DNA of 40,258 bases from Spirochaetales bacterium. Its GTDB lineage: Bacteria > Spirochaetota > Spirochaetia > UBA9216. Both the position numbers and the translations under genes were made by a program. Positions 8,888-17,074 of the stretch are shown piece by piece. The stretch covers positions 1 through 40,258 of the forward strand of contig QKCC01000075.1 in the NCBI GenBank assembly GCA_003245835.1, in the 5' to 3' direction. Under the pieces are notes generated by a model. That model had not been told where the DNA came from, did not search any database, and was given only the letters and a program-made list of their open reading frames with translations. Numbering within the stretch: the first letter of the stretch is position 1; each line of letters opens with the position of its first letter.

Positions 8888-10498
8888 TCAGGCTTCAAAA
8901 ATCTTCCGACCTTCAAGCCATGTTTCAAATATCTTTATTTCCCTGATGCCGAAGGGGTCCGAAGTTACAGGATCCCGATCAAGAATTACAAAATCAGCCA
9001 GCTTTCCGGCTTCGATACTTCCTTTTATATCTTCCTCTTTAGTCGCATAGGCGCCGCCCATGGTATAAATCCTGACCGCCTGTTCAGCTGTTATTCTCTG
9101 ACCGGGACCGATATTGAGGCCGCCGGAACTTATCCTTGTCACCATAGCCTGTATTGCAGTCATCACATCCTGCATACCGCATGGATTGTCCGAGCTCGCC
9201 GCCACAGGGATGCCGGAGTCCAGAAAAGACCGGTGGGCAAACATATTCTCAATCCGGGCCCCGTAGGCCGACATCTTTTCGCCGTGCTCCCAGACGTAGG
9301 TTGTGAAAGGCAGCGGGATAACCCCGGTGTCCTTTATCCGGCGGAGCAGCTGATCATTGATGACAGTACAATGAGCAATCCGGTGTCTTAATAATTTCCA
9401 AGGATTCTGCTTCTGTGCTTTTTCTACAGCTGTCAGCACCATATCAATCGCAAGATCTCCGTTCGCATGAATTTCAACCTGGCAGCCGTTCAAATGTGCA
9501 TCCATCACAAAAGATTCTGTCTCATCTGCGGTTTTTGTGGGTATTCCAAAATAGCCTGGCCTGTCTGTGTAGGGTTCGCTGAGCCATGCAGTATGCGCAG
9601 CAATTGCACCGTCGACAAAACTCTTAACCGCTCCGAAACGCAGCATCTCATTGCCGAATCCGGTTTTTACGCCCAGGGCCTTCATTCTCTCAAAATAAGT
9701 ATCAAGAACATTCATATAAACACGGCAGGAAAGATTTCCTGATTCCAGCGCTGCCTGATAAGCTTCGATCTCCGGAGGGCCCACCAGCCCATCTCCGACA
9801 CTGGTTATTCCAAATGATGCAGATTCTCTGCAGGCGATCCCGACTGCTTCAACGAGCTGATTTACCGAATACGCAGGAACAAACGAGCCTTCCATCCCCA
9901 TTCCTGTAACGAATTGAAAATGAGCTTCTTCCAGGCAGAGACCGGTAAGCTTTCCGTTTTTATCGCGGACAAACTCACCGCCGGGAGGGTTTGCCGTATC
10001 GTTGTTAATACCTGCAATTTTCAATCCGGCCGAATTGACGACACCGCAGTGGCAGGTTTGGGAGCGCAGATGCACGGGATGCCTGTCAGAGACCTGATCG
10101 AGCTCGGAAGCAGTAGGGTGCCGTTTTTCTTCCAGCTTTGAATAGTCGTAGCTGCCTCCGAGAACCCAGTCTCCGGCATGGGTATGCTCTGCGCGTTTCC
10201 GCAAAACCGAGATAATATCAGCTATATTTTTTACTTTGTCCGGTCCGCAGTCGGCCTGCAGCAGCTGCTTGCCGCGGAGAGACAGTAAATGGCAGTGTGC
10301 ATCGTTAAAACCTGGAAGAACCGCTCTTCCGCCTGCGTCAATAATCCGTACTCCCGGAGCGTCAAGGTTCATGACGTCCGAATTACTTCCGACAGCTGCG
10401 AATTTACCATCTTTCACAGCAAACGCTTCAAGTACATCATCATGCGAATTCACGCTTCGGACAACGGCATTTTTAATGATCATATCTGGCTTCAGCAT
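8888..10498 (-). CDS. YtcJ-type amidohydrolase
   Basis: 536 residues from the ATG at 10498. The metal-dependent hydrolase signs are DAHCHL (HxH motif near residue 69), a His in EIHANGD, a His in HRIAHC and an Asp in AASSDNP. Order and length fit the YtcJ subgroup of the amidohydrolase superfamily, related to exoenzyme regulatory protein AepA. The substrate is not predictable; family members cleave amide or N-acyl bonds. A longer frame opens at ATG 10525, but that codon lies inside a sigma-54 promoter whose +1 falls on 10498. An ATG at 10483 is another option. First gene of the operon with the DUF3311 protein and symporter, so import followed by hydrolysis of one compound is the simplest reading. 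Confidence 0.88.
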   Translation of the reverse strand: MLKPDMIIKNAVVRSVNSHDDVLEAFAVKDGKFAAVGSNSDVMNLDAPGVRIIDAGGRAVLPGFNDAHCHLLSLRGKQLLQADCGPDKVKNIADIISVLRKRAEHTHAGDWVLGGSYDYSKLEEKRHPTASELDQVSDRHPVHLRSQTCHCGVVNSAGLKIAGINNDTANPPGGEFVRDKNGKLTGLCLEEAHFQFVTGMGMEGSFVPAYSVNQLVEAVGIACRESASFGITSVGDGLVGPPEIEAYQAALESGNLSCRVYMNVLDTYFERMKALGVKTGFGNEMLRFGAVKSFVDGAIAAHTAWLSEPYTDRPGYFGIPTKTADETESFVMDAHLNGCQVEIHANGDLAIDMVLTAVEKAQKQNPWKLLRHRIAHCTVINDQLLRRIKDTGVIPLPFTTYVWEHGEKMSAYGARIENMFAHRSFLDSGIPVAASSDNPCGMQDVMTAIQAMVTRISSGGLNIGPGQRITAEQAVRIYTMGGAYATKEEDIKGSIEAGKLADFVILDRDPVTSDPFGIREIKIFETWLEGRKIFEA

Positions 10499-10509
10499 AC
10501 TTGCTAATC

Positions 10510-10524
10510 GCAATAAGGATGCCA
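10510..10524 (-). promoter_or_regulatory. Sigma-54 promoter of the amidohydrolase-symporter operon
   Basis: The minus strand reads TGGCATCCTTATTGC, which fits TGGCA-N6-TTGC: GG (10523-10522) and GC (10511-10510) are exactly 10 nt apart. Counting from the -12 base, +1 falls at 10498, the A of an ATG. It lies about 275 bp downstream of the gene for an NtrC-type activator that carries the GAFSGA sigma-54 contact loop. Confidence 0.72.
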
Positions 10525-10604
10525 TCGCAGAGATTTTACGGAATTTTAATTTTTTTTCGATTGTACCCTGTTTGCGGAACCGGATGCAGCAGGCATAAAT
10601 GCAG

Positions 10605-10617
10605 CAATTTATTGATA
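10605..10617 (-). promoter_or_regulatory. IHF-like site between promoter and upstream sites
   Basis: The minus strand reads TATCAATAAATTG, a full match to the IHF consensus WATCAANNNNTTR. It lies about 107-119 bp before the predicted +1, where DNA bending usually assists sigma-54 activators. Short AT-rich consensus matches also occur by chance. Confidence 0.4.
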
Positions 10618-10726
10618 TACAAACAGTTAACTGAAGAACTTGTTTTTTTGAAATGGATAAAGCGGGCGGGTTTTCAATTCAGTCCAGAGAAAATCGGCAA
10701 CCGCAGACTTTTTAAAAACCCGGAAC

Positions 10727-10784
10727 CATAACTTATGTTATGACATACCGTTTATTAGTAATTTTAAACATAACTTTTATTATA
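10727..10784. promoter_or_regulatory. Candidate activator binding sites (upstream sequence)
   Basis: A perfect inverted repeat, CATAAC (10727-10732) TTAT GTTATG (10737-10742), is followed 42 bp later by a degenerate copy starting CATAAC at 10769. They lie about 230-290 bp before the sigma-54 +1, in the gap after the response regulator gene. Position and symmetry suit binding of the NtrC-type regulator. 42 bp equals four helical turns. Confidence 0.42.
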
Positions 10785-10797
10785 GCGGAGCCATACT

Positions 10798-12198
10798 TCA
10801 ATTCCGCCTGGACAGGCGTTTACTCAGAGCAGGCTGACTGATACCAAGCACAGACGCGGCAGATGTGATATTCCCGTCCGACCGCCGCAGAGCCTCATTT
10901 ACAAGCAGATTGGTCCAGTCTTTCAATCCCGGCAGTTTGTCCGGAAAAAAAACTTCTGAATTAATATCGGGGTGGAACGGTTCATCATCAGCTCCGGCAG
11001 CTTCAGGCTTCACCTTCAGCAGCAGTTCGCTGTTAAAGCGGCCTCCTTCTGCGAAACTGAAGCATCTGTTGATAATTGTAATCAGTTCACGAATATTGCC
11101 CGGAAGGTCGAGTCTGCATATCATCTGCATGAACGACGAACTGATCTGCGGAGGATCTGTATTGTATTCCAAAGCAAATCTATCTGTGAAATGCCGTACA
11201 ATTAGAGGAATATCATTTTTCCGTTCACGAAGGGGTGGCAGAACAACCTCATTTGCGGACAATCTGTAGTAGAGATCCTTTCTGAATACCCCTTCGGACA
11301 TTAAAGCGGAAAGATCACAATTCGTAGCCGCAATTATTCTGCAGTCCGCCATTTTCAGAGTATCGGACCCGAGCGCATAATATTCTTTTTTTTCCAGCAG
11401 TCTGAGAAGTTTGATCTGACTTCCCGGTGAAAGATCCCCGATTTCATCAAGAAAAAGAGTGCCCCCGGCGGCTTTTTCTATCAAGCCTGATCTGCGGCAA
11501 TCCGCCCCGGAAAATGCCCCCTTCTTATGTCCAAACAGCGTATCTGAAAACATCGTATCGTCAAGTCCTGCTGCATTGAGTCCGACAAACAAGCCTTTTC
11601 TTCCGGAAGCATTATGAATCGCCTCGGCCGTTAATTCCTTTCCGGTACCTGTCTCACCCTTAATCAGAACTGTCTGGCAGGTTTTACTGATAATCGTCAG
11701 ATATTTGAAAACCGCTTTCATGCGGCTGGATTCAGTAATAATATCATTGAATGCAGGATCAATTTCATCTTTTTCCGACAGGAGACTCTTTTTCAGTAAA
11801 GCATTTTCTTCTCTTAGTTCATTAAACTTCAGGGCTTTTTTAACTGCCGCAGTCAATTTCGTATTCTCGATAGCCTTCACAAGGTAATCAGAAGCCCCGT
11901 TTTTCATACACTCTACTGCTGTAGAGAGTTCATTCACACCGGTAATAATAAGAACAGGTAATTCCGGATACAGATCTTTAATCTGCGGCAGGAGTTCCTC
12001 TCCCGAGATATGCGGCATGGTCAAATCCAGAAGAACAATTGAAGGAGGGATCTCTTCGAGCAATCCGAGAGCTTCACGGCTGTCGCTGCAGACAACAAGG
12101 TTGTTAATTCCCGCAGAGCGGAGAACCGCGCCCAGAGACTTCAGTATGAACTGCTCATCATCGATTATAAAAACCGGCCTTTCAGGATAATTCGGCAC
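10798..12198 (-). CDS. Sigma-54-dependent response regulator (NtrC family)
   Basis: 466 residues from GTG at 12198, chosen for GAGGGGG 6 nt upstream; an upstream TTG at 12219 would place that ribosome site inside the gene. Receiver domain at about residues 9-125 with the acidic pair Asp13-Asp14, phospho-acceptor Asp58 (LLDLT) and Lys109. The AAA+ domain has Walker A GETGTGKE near 182-189, the sigma-54 contact loop GAFSGA at 228-233, Walker B GGTLFLDEIG and an arginine-finger region. A Fis-type helix-turn-helix ends the protein (SAASVLGISQPALSKRL). It overlaps the sensor kinase gene by 17 bp. It is expected to activate the sigma-54 promoter at 10510-10524. Confidence 0.93.
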   Translation of the reverse strand: MPNYPERPVFIIDDEQFILKSLGAVLRSAGINNLVVCSDSREALGLLEEIPPSIVLLDLTMPHISGEELLPQIKDLYPELPVLIITGVNELSTAVECMKNGASDYLVKAIENTKLTAAVKKALKFNELREENALLKKSLLSEKDEIDPAFNDIITESSRMKAVFKYLTIISKTCQTVLIKGETGTGKELTAEAIHNASGRKGLFVGLNAAGLDDTMFSDTLFGHKKGAFSGADCRRSGLIEKAAGGTLFLDEIGDLSPGSQIKLLRLLEKKEYYALGSDTLKMADCRIIAATNCDLSALMSEGVFRKDLYYRLSANEVVLPPLRERKNDIPLIVRHFTDRFALEYNTDPPQISSSFMQMICRLDLPGNIRELITIINRCFSFAEGGRFNSELLLKVKPEAAGADDEPFHPDINSEVFFPDKLPGLKDWTNLLVNEALRRSDGNITSAASVLGISQPALSKRLSRRN

Positions 12199-14203
12199 AA
12201 TGTTCCCCCTCTGTATCAACAGGATTCAGTATGATTCTTACAGTCGTACCCTTTTTGTATTCCGATGTATAAATCATGTTTCCCTTGTGCTCATCAATAA
12301 TATTTTTTGAAATACTTAAACCTATCCCGGTACCGCCGGACTCCCGTTTTGTTGTATAAAACGGATCAAAGATCTTGGTTAAATCTTCCCTTTTTATTCC
12401 ACACCCTTGATCCTCGACTACGACATGCACTCTGCCCCGTTCATCGGATGAACTGGATATAGAGAGCAATTCTTTATGGTCGGTAAGAGCCTGCACAGCA
12501 TTCTGTATAAGATTAATAAAAACCTGCTCAAGCTGCTGGAAATTCCCAAATACTCTGGGCAGATCCTTTTCAAGCTTAAGGTCAAAGTTATCGGTACCTT
12601 TTTTTATCATATTAGAACACAGATTAACAGCTGATTCGAGAATTTCATTGATGCTGATACTCGACCAGGGGCGGTTGGAATCATTCTTCGACAGGGTTTT
12701 CAGATCGCTGACAATCTTCCCGATTCTCCTCGCTCCTTCAGTAATTCCCTGCAGATACTCAGGAACCTGGTCCCTGATTTCTGAATATTTAACTCCGTAA
12801 ATCAGAAAGTCACCATTATCATCATAGTATTCGTCGAGAACAGGTACGCAGTCGCGCCAGACATCCTCCAAAAGGCCTGCATTGGAAAGAATGAACTGGT
12901 TGGGATTATTAATTTCATGGGCAACACCTGAAACAAGCACCCCTATAGACGCGAGTTTGTCCGCCTGTATCAGCTGCTCTTTCTGCAATGCAGCTTTTCG
13001 TTCTGCAATCTTCCGGTTTGTAATATCGACCCCTGTCATGAGTGTTTTTGATTTGTCTTCAGGGATTTCCAGAACTTCTGATATCAGGATAGTCCTGTTA
13101 TTGCCCTCCGAATCCTTTAAATCAAAATCCAGCGCTTCAGTGCATTCGCCTGCTGCAGCATCTGACATTATGCGTCTGATCTTATCTTCCTGCCCGGGAT
13201 TTAATATATCAGAAAAGCTTCTACTCTCGAATGCTTCATGTGAGTACCCCATCGTTCTCAGAAAAGATGAATTCGCCTCAGTAATCATTCCGGCAAGATC
13301 TATGGTGAGCCTTACTCCCGAACTTTCTTCATACAGATAGCGGTAACGCTTCTCAGAGCTTTTTAGCTTTGCGCGGCTTTCACCCACAGTCTTAACCATA
13401 TTATCAAATCCGGTTAAAATTTCATATTCATCCGAATCCTCACTGAAGGCTTCTTTCGGAACGATAGGGATTATATCCGGAGCCAGGGATATTTTATGAA
13501 ACAGATTCAGAAGAAGACGAAAACACCTCAGCAGAGGCCTGATATAGATGATAATTAGAATATAAATTGAAGTAAACCCAATCAGAATAATGACCAGCGG
13601 ACTGAGCAGATACTCTTTATACAGATTATCGATGTCGTCAAAAAACATACCTGTTCCTATGTAACATTCAAGTTCCGGAATTCCTTTTACATAGGATAGT
13701 TTTTCACCAGGCGTATCAGCTCCGGGCGGCGGATAAAAATATGAAACGTAACCTTCACCCGCGCTGCTGCGGGCTGTTTGTATTAAGTCCCTGATGTAAT
13801 AATTACCATAAGAATCTTTTGAATCCAGCTGGTAGGTGTCCTGTTTCCACGGTTCGAGGGGCTGAACAAGCATAAATCCGCTGTACGAACTCATAAATAT
13901 ATAATTCTGCATTGTTTCGCTATTATAAGTCATACGCCTGACCAGATTAACAGACTGCTTCAAAGCGTCGTCCCTGCTCAGCTTTCCCGCTCTGTATTCT
14001 TCGATAATCGGTTGTATGGTGTTGAGGCTGATTTCCACCTGCCTCTTCAATTCAGATTTTCTGAAATTGATTAGGTTGCTCCGATAGTTCTGCGAAAGAT
14101 AAAAAAGGAGTACGAGCAGTATAACAAACAGAAATATAACCGACAAAGCTGTGCGTGTCGTAGTGCGTTTAAAGGGGTTCTGAATAATACTTCGTTTCAT
14201 CAT
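12182..14203 (-). CDS. Membrane sensor histidine kinase (Cache-PAS-HisKA-HATPase)
   Basis: 673 residues. Membrane segment 1 is about residues 18-37 and segment 2 about 200-221, enclosing a periplasmic single-Cache sensor of some 160 residues (MQNYIFMSSYSGFMLVQP, then SYVKGIPELECYIGTGMF). A HAMP-like linker is followed by a PAS domain at about 290-400. The phospho-acceptor is His429 in GVAHEINNPNQ. The ATP-binding domain has EDQGCGI, FDPFYTTK and GTGIGLSIS. The kinase should detect a small extracellular ligand and phosphorylate the NtrC-type regulator encoded downstream. Its stop overlaps the regulator GTG. The obvious guess for ligand is the compound taken up by the neighbouring symporter. 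Confidence 0.93.
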   Translation of the reverse strand: MMKRSIIQNPFKRTTTRTALSVIFLFVILLVLLFYLSQNYRSNLINFRKSELKRQVEISLNTIQPIIEEYRAGKLSRDDALKQSVNLVRRMTYNSETMQNYIFMSSYSGFMLVQPLEPWKQDTYQLDSKDSYGNYYIRDLIQTARSSAGEGYVSYFYPPPGADTPGEKLSYVKGIPELECYIGTGMFFDDIDNLYKEYLLSPLVIILIGFTSIYILIIIYIRPLLRCFRLLLNLFHKISLAPDIIPIVPKEAFSEDSDEYEILTGFDNMVKTVGESRAKLKSSEKRYRYLYEESSGVRLTIDLAGMITEANSSFLRTMGYSHEAFESRSFSDILNPGQEDKIRRIMSDAAAGECTEALDFDLKDSEGNNRTILISEVLEIPEDKSKTLMTGVDITNRKIAERKAALQKEQLIQADKLASIGVLVSGVAHEINNPNQFILSNAGLLEDVWRDCVPVLDEYYDDNGDFLIYGVKYSEIRDQVPEYLQGITEGARRIGKIVSDLKTLSKNDSNRPWSSISINEILESAVNLCSNMIKKGTDNFDLKLEKDLPRVFGNFQQLEQVFINLIQNAVQALTDHKELLSISSSSDERGRVHVVVEDQGCGIKREDLTKIFDPFYTTKRESGGTGIGLSISKNIIDEHKGNMIYTSEYKKGTTVRIILNPVDTEGEHCAELS

Positions 14204-14217
14204 GCGGATCTTTCATG

Positions 14218-14246
14218 ATGATATGGAATCAGGCAGAAGCTGTCAA
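14218..14246 (-). promoter_or_regulatory. Promoter of the two-component system
   Basis: On the minus strand a perfect TTGACA (14246-14241) and TATCAT (14223-14218) are 17 bp apart. Predicted +1 is about 7 nt before the kinase ATG at 14203, leaving a very short leader without a clear Shine-Dalgarno sequence. Confidence 0.6.
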
Positions 14247-14289
14247 CAAAATTAACTAAGCAAAGACATCCTCCGACTGAAGTTCAGCT

Positions 14290-14766
14290 TCAGGCGCTGT
14301 AAAACGCCTCGATCCCGGGGTACATCATCTTTTTCCGCGCAATCTTTTCCGGGATGGTGAAGTACTCTGCAGTGCCGCTGGTGACGGCAGCGCCGTTTTC
14401 GTCATACAGGTCGACATCGACGACGGCAATATTCTTCCTCATTTCACGCAGCCGCCCGCGCAGGCTGATCTGCCCGCGGTTCGTATAGACCGCGCCTGAA
14501 TAGTTAACTTCAAGTTTGGTTGTATAGCCGGCGGTCTTGAGCTTTATAAAAACAACCCAGGCGGCAAGTTCATCAATAAGGGTTGCCCTTACCCCGCCGT
14601 GCAGAATGTAGTTGTATCCCTGAAAATGGTCCGGCGCGTCCCATAACGAGACAACTTCGTCGCCGTCCTCGTAAAATTCCATCTGCAGCCCGTTCTTGTT
14701 CTGCGGCGCGCAGCCGAAGCAGTTGTAGTCTTCAATCCCGACAAAGGGGTTAATGAGTTTTGTCAT
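14290..14766 (-). CDS. Hotdog-fold thioesterase (PaaI/YiiD-like)
   Basis: 158 residues. The N-terminal NCFGCAPQNKNGLQMEF motif and the central YILHGGVRATLIDELAAWVVF helix are typical of the 4HBT/PaaI acyl-CoA thioesterase group. His and Asp/Glu in HGG...DE are the usual catalytic region. It should hydrolyse an acyl-CoA; the chain preference is unknown. The gene has no Shine-Dalgarno site and a promoter whose -10 box ends 6 nt before the ATG, so its mRNA is probably leaderless. It stands alone, downstream of the hairpin cluster that follows htpG. Confidence 0.85.
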   Translation of the reverse strand: MTKLINPFVGIEDYNCFGCAPQNKNGLQMEFYEDGDEVVSLWDAPDHFQGYNYILHGGVRATLIDELAAWVVFIKLKTAGYTTKLEVNYSGAVYTNRGQISLRGRLREMRKNIAVVDVDLYDENGAAVTSGTAEYFTIPEKIARKKMMYPGIEAFYSA

Positions 14767-14772
14767 GGCATG

Positions 14773-14801
14773 ATAGTACCTGTCCCGGTCGCCTTTTACA
14801 A
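14773..14801 (-). promoter_or_regulatory. Thioesterase promoter giving a leaderless transcript
   Basis: On the minus strand TTGTAA (14801-14796), a 17-bp spacer and TACTAT (14778-14773) are followed after CATGCC by the ATG at 14766. The 6-nt gap puts +1 on the start codon. Confidence 0.62.
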
Positions 14802-14888
14802 GCCGTTCCGTTGAATCATTTGCATCCCGGAATGAGATGTGATAGGTCTGATATATCTCAACAGCTACACTTGCTTACTTCAATAGCA

Positions 14889-14918
14889 ATAAAAAAGCAG
14901 CCCCTTAACAGAGCTGCC
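14889..14918 (-). terminator. Rho-independent terminator at the end of the htpG 3' region
   Basis: On the minus strand GCAGC and GCTGC (14917-14913 and 14901-14897) form a stem followed by TTTTTTATT. It is the last of five hairpins after htpG and lies about 180 nt beyond the htpG stop, so the htpG transcript would have a long structured 3' end. Confidence 0.72.
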
Positions 14919-14927
14919 TGTGTATGT

Positions 14928-15085
14928 GAATACCGGGTTTCAACCGGCTGTATTCCGGGCCTCCCTAATAACTCTAAATTGGAGTTATTAGAGAGGCCTT
15001 GGAGTTTATTTATTTCCTTAACAGTCAATAAATAAACTCCCAATATATTTTGGCAGGCCTCTAAAAACTGCAGTTTTTAGAGGCC
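14928..15085. repeat. Cluster of four inverted repeats 3' of htpG
   Basis: From right to left: a perfect 30-bp palindrome at 15056-15085 (half-site GGCCTCTAAAAACTG); a hairpin with perfect 14-bp arms (GGAGTTTATTTATT at 15001-15014, complement at 15027-15040); a hairpin with 17-bp arms and one mismatch (14958-14974 with 14982-14998), whose outer GGCCTC matches the first palindrome; and a weaker one, GAATACCGG at 14928-14936 with CCG and GTATTC at 14944-14955. The loop of the second and the terminator hairpin share CCTTAACAG. The intergenic stretch 14767-15092 holds only these, the terminator and the thioesterase promoter. Could be a REP-like repeat cluster or an mRNA-stabilising 3' structure. 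Confidence 0.85.
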
Positions 15086-15092
15086 CCTTAAG

Positions 15093-16964
15093 TTATACCG
15101 CGTTTTCCATCATCCTGTTAAGCCGCTTAACAAACTCAGCGGGCTCCTTAAGCTGCTGGCCCTCTACAAGCATTGCCTGCTCAAACAGCAGAAAGCTTAT
15201 GTCCTCGAATACCGCGTCGTCCGCAGTATCTTTGAGTTTTGAGACAATCGCGTGATCGGGGTTTATCTCGAGAATCGGAACAATCTCGGGAAAATCGGTC
15301 TGTCCCATCGCGCGCATCATCTGCTGCATCTGCATTGTCGGATCGTTTTCGTCGGCTACAATACATGACGGTGAATCAGACAGTCTCGAAGAAGCCTTGA
15401 CTTCCTTGACCTTGTCGCCCAGCGCATCCTTAATCCTCTTGAGTACAGGTTCAAGGTCTTTTTCCTTTTCCTTGTCCGCTTCCGTTTTCAGGTCGTCTGC
15501 GGCGCCGCTCTTGTTGACTGACTTAAGTTCGACGTCCTTGTAGTTCATAATACTCGGAGCTACAATTTCATCTATCTCATCGTCCATTATAAGGACTTCG
15601 ATTCCCTTCTTTTTGTATGCCTCAAGCAGCGGGGAGTTTCTGAGTGTCTTTTCATTGTCGCCGGTAATGAAGTAGATGGACTTCTGATCATCCTTCATGC
15701 GCTCCTTGTAGGCGGCAAGGCTTGTCCAGCCCTCTTCTTCGGTAGACTTGTAGCGCACAAGCTCAAGCAGGGCCTCGCGGTTCGCATAATCGGAGTAAAC
15801 TCCCTCTTTCAGCGGCCGGTTGTACTGCTCAATAAACTGCCTGTACTTTTCGGGGTTGTTTTCGGAGATCTTCTGAAGCTCGCTGAGCACCTTTTTGACC
15901 GACGCTGTCCTGATTGCGTCAAGGACCCTGTTCTGCTGAAGGATCTCGCGGCTTACATTCAGCGGAAGATCTTCAGAGTCAATAACACCGCGCAGAAAGC
16001 GCATGTAAACAGGCATCAGTTCCTTTTCGTCGTCGGTGATGAAAACCCTCTTGATGTAAAGTTTGACGCCCGGTCTGTAATCAGCCTGATACATATCGAA
16101 GGGGGCCTTTGCCGGTACATAGAACAGGGTTGTGTACTCCTGCGTACCTTCCGCCTTTGTATGAATGTAAAGCATCGGGTCTTCCGAATCATGGCCGATG
16201 GTTTTGTAGAATTCGTTGTAATCCTCTTCGGTCAAATCGGATTTTGATTTCTTCCAAAGGGCGGAAGCTGCATTGATCTGCTCAATCTTGTGCTCTTTGA
16301 GTTCCTTGCGATCGTCACCTTCGCCTTCCCATTTTGATTCATCAAATTCAAGAAAGATCGGGAATGCAATATGGTCGGAATACTTTTTAACAAGCTGCTC
16401 GATGCTCCATCGGTTCGTGTACTCGGTTCCGTTGTCGTTCAGATGCAGAATCACAGTCATTCCCTGTGTATCGCGCTCGGCTTCGTCCACACTGTAGCTT
16501 CCGCGCCCGTCGCTTTCCCACTTCCATGCCTGGTCTTCACCTGCCTTCCGGGTAATTACAGTTACCCTGTCCGCTACCATAAAACATGAATAAAAACCGA
16601 CGCCGAACTGGCCGATCAGGTTGGAATCCTTTTTGGCATCCCCTGACAGGTGGCTCAGGAAGTTTTTGGTACCCGAACGTGCGATTGTACCGAGGTTGTC
16701 ATCGAGGTCCTCTGCACTCATGCCTATTCCGCTGTCTGCTACAGTCAGGGTTTTGGCGTCCTTATCGAAGCTGATATCGATCCGGGGAACAAAGTCGAGC
16801 TTTTTAAGCTTGTCATCGGTAAGCGTAAGATATTTGAGTTTATCAAGGGCATCTGATGAATTTGAAATCAATTCACGCAGAAATATTTCCTTATGCGAAT
16901 ACAGTGAATGAATTATCAAATCCAGAAGCTGTGATATTTCCGTCTTGAATTTCTTCTTGGACAT
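15093..16964 (-). CDS. htpG: Chaperone protein HtpG (bacterial Hsp90)
   Basis: 623 residues, normal length. The N-terminal ATPase domain has SLYSHKEIFLRELISNSSDALDKLKYL (Bergerat fold, catalytic Glu and ADP-contact Asn), DSGIGM and GQFGVGFYSCFMVAD. The middle domain carries the conserved LPLNVSREILQQNR with its catalytic Arg. The C-terminal dimerisation domain follows a short charged linker (EADKEKEKDLEPVL). It assists folding of client proteins under stress. AGGGAGAA gives a good ribosome site. No CIRCE element (TTAGCACTC repeat) is visible upstream, so HrcA control is not supported by the sequence. Its transcript runs into the hairpin cluster. Confidence 0.97.
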   Translation of the reverse strand: MSKKKFKTEISQLLDLIIHSLYSHKEIFLRELISNSSDALDKLKYLTLTDDKLKKLDFVPRIDISFDKDAKTLTVADSGIGMSAEDLDDNLGTIARSGTKNFLSHLSGDAKKDSNLIGQFGVGFYSCFMVADRVTVITRKAGEDQAWKWESDGRGSYSVDEAERDTQGMTVILHLNDNGTEYTNRWSIEQLVKKYSDHIAFPIFLEFDESKWEGEGDDRKELKEHKIEQINAASALWKKSKSDLTEEDYNEFYKTIGHDSEDPMLYIHTKAEGTQEYTTLFYVPAKAPFDMYQADYRPGVKLYIKRVFITDDEKELMPVYMRFLRGVIDSEDLPLNVSREILQQNRVLDAIRTASVKKVLSELQKISENNPEKYRQFIEQYNRPLKEGVYSDYANREALLELVRYKSTEEEGWTSLAAYKERMKDDQKSIYFITGDNEKTLRNSPLLEAYKKKGIEVLIMDDEIDEIVAPSIMNYKDVELKSVNKSGAADDLKTEADKEKEKDLEPVLKRIKDALGDKVKEVKASSRLSDSPSCIVADENDPTMQMQQMMRAMGQTDFPEIVPILEINPDHAIVSKLKDTADDAVFEDISFLLFEQAMLVEGQQLKEPAEFVKRLNRMMENAV

Positions 16965-17015
16965 TTCATTTCTCCCTATTGTGTCTGAAGGTTGTTGTAT
17001 AATTTATGTGAATAT

Positions 17016-17047
17016 AATAAAAAATCGGTCCTTCGGCAAACCGATTT
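17016..17047 (-). terminator. Terminator of the SGNH hydrolase/envelope protein transcript
   Basis: AAATCGGT (17022-17029) pairs with ACCGATTT (17040-17047), with a nested CC/GG pair in the loop. On the minus strand it is followed by TTTTTTATTATA. It lies 28 nt after the stop of the envelope protein gene and just upstream of htpG, so htpG has its own promoter in 16965-17016. Confidence 0.8.
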
Positions 17048-17074
17048 GAGAGAAAAATACAAAGATTGAAAGGT

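Noticed and set aside
10499..10525. N-terminal extension of the amidohydrolase from ATG 10525
   Set aside because: The first codons coincide with the sigma-54 -24/-12 element, and family members begin close to the MLKPDMIIKN segment.
10584..10607. Direct repeat ATGCAGCA spaced 15 bp upstream of the sigma-54 promoter
   Set aside because: Only two 8-bp copies without dyad symmetry; the palindromes further upstream are better activator sites.
14858..15043. Small ORF inside the hairpin cluster
   Set aside because: The frame runs through perfect inverted repeats and the terminator, so the peptide is a by-product of the repeats.
16965..17016. CIRCE heat-shock operator before htpG
   Set aside because: No TTAGCACTC/GAGTGCTAA inverted repeat or close variant was found.
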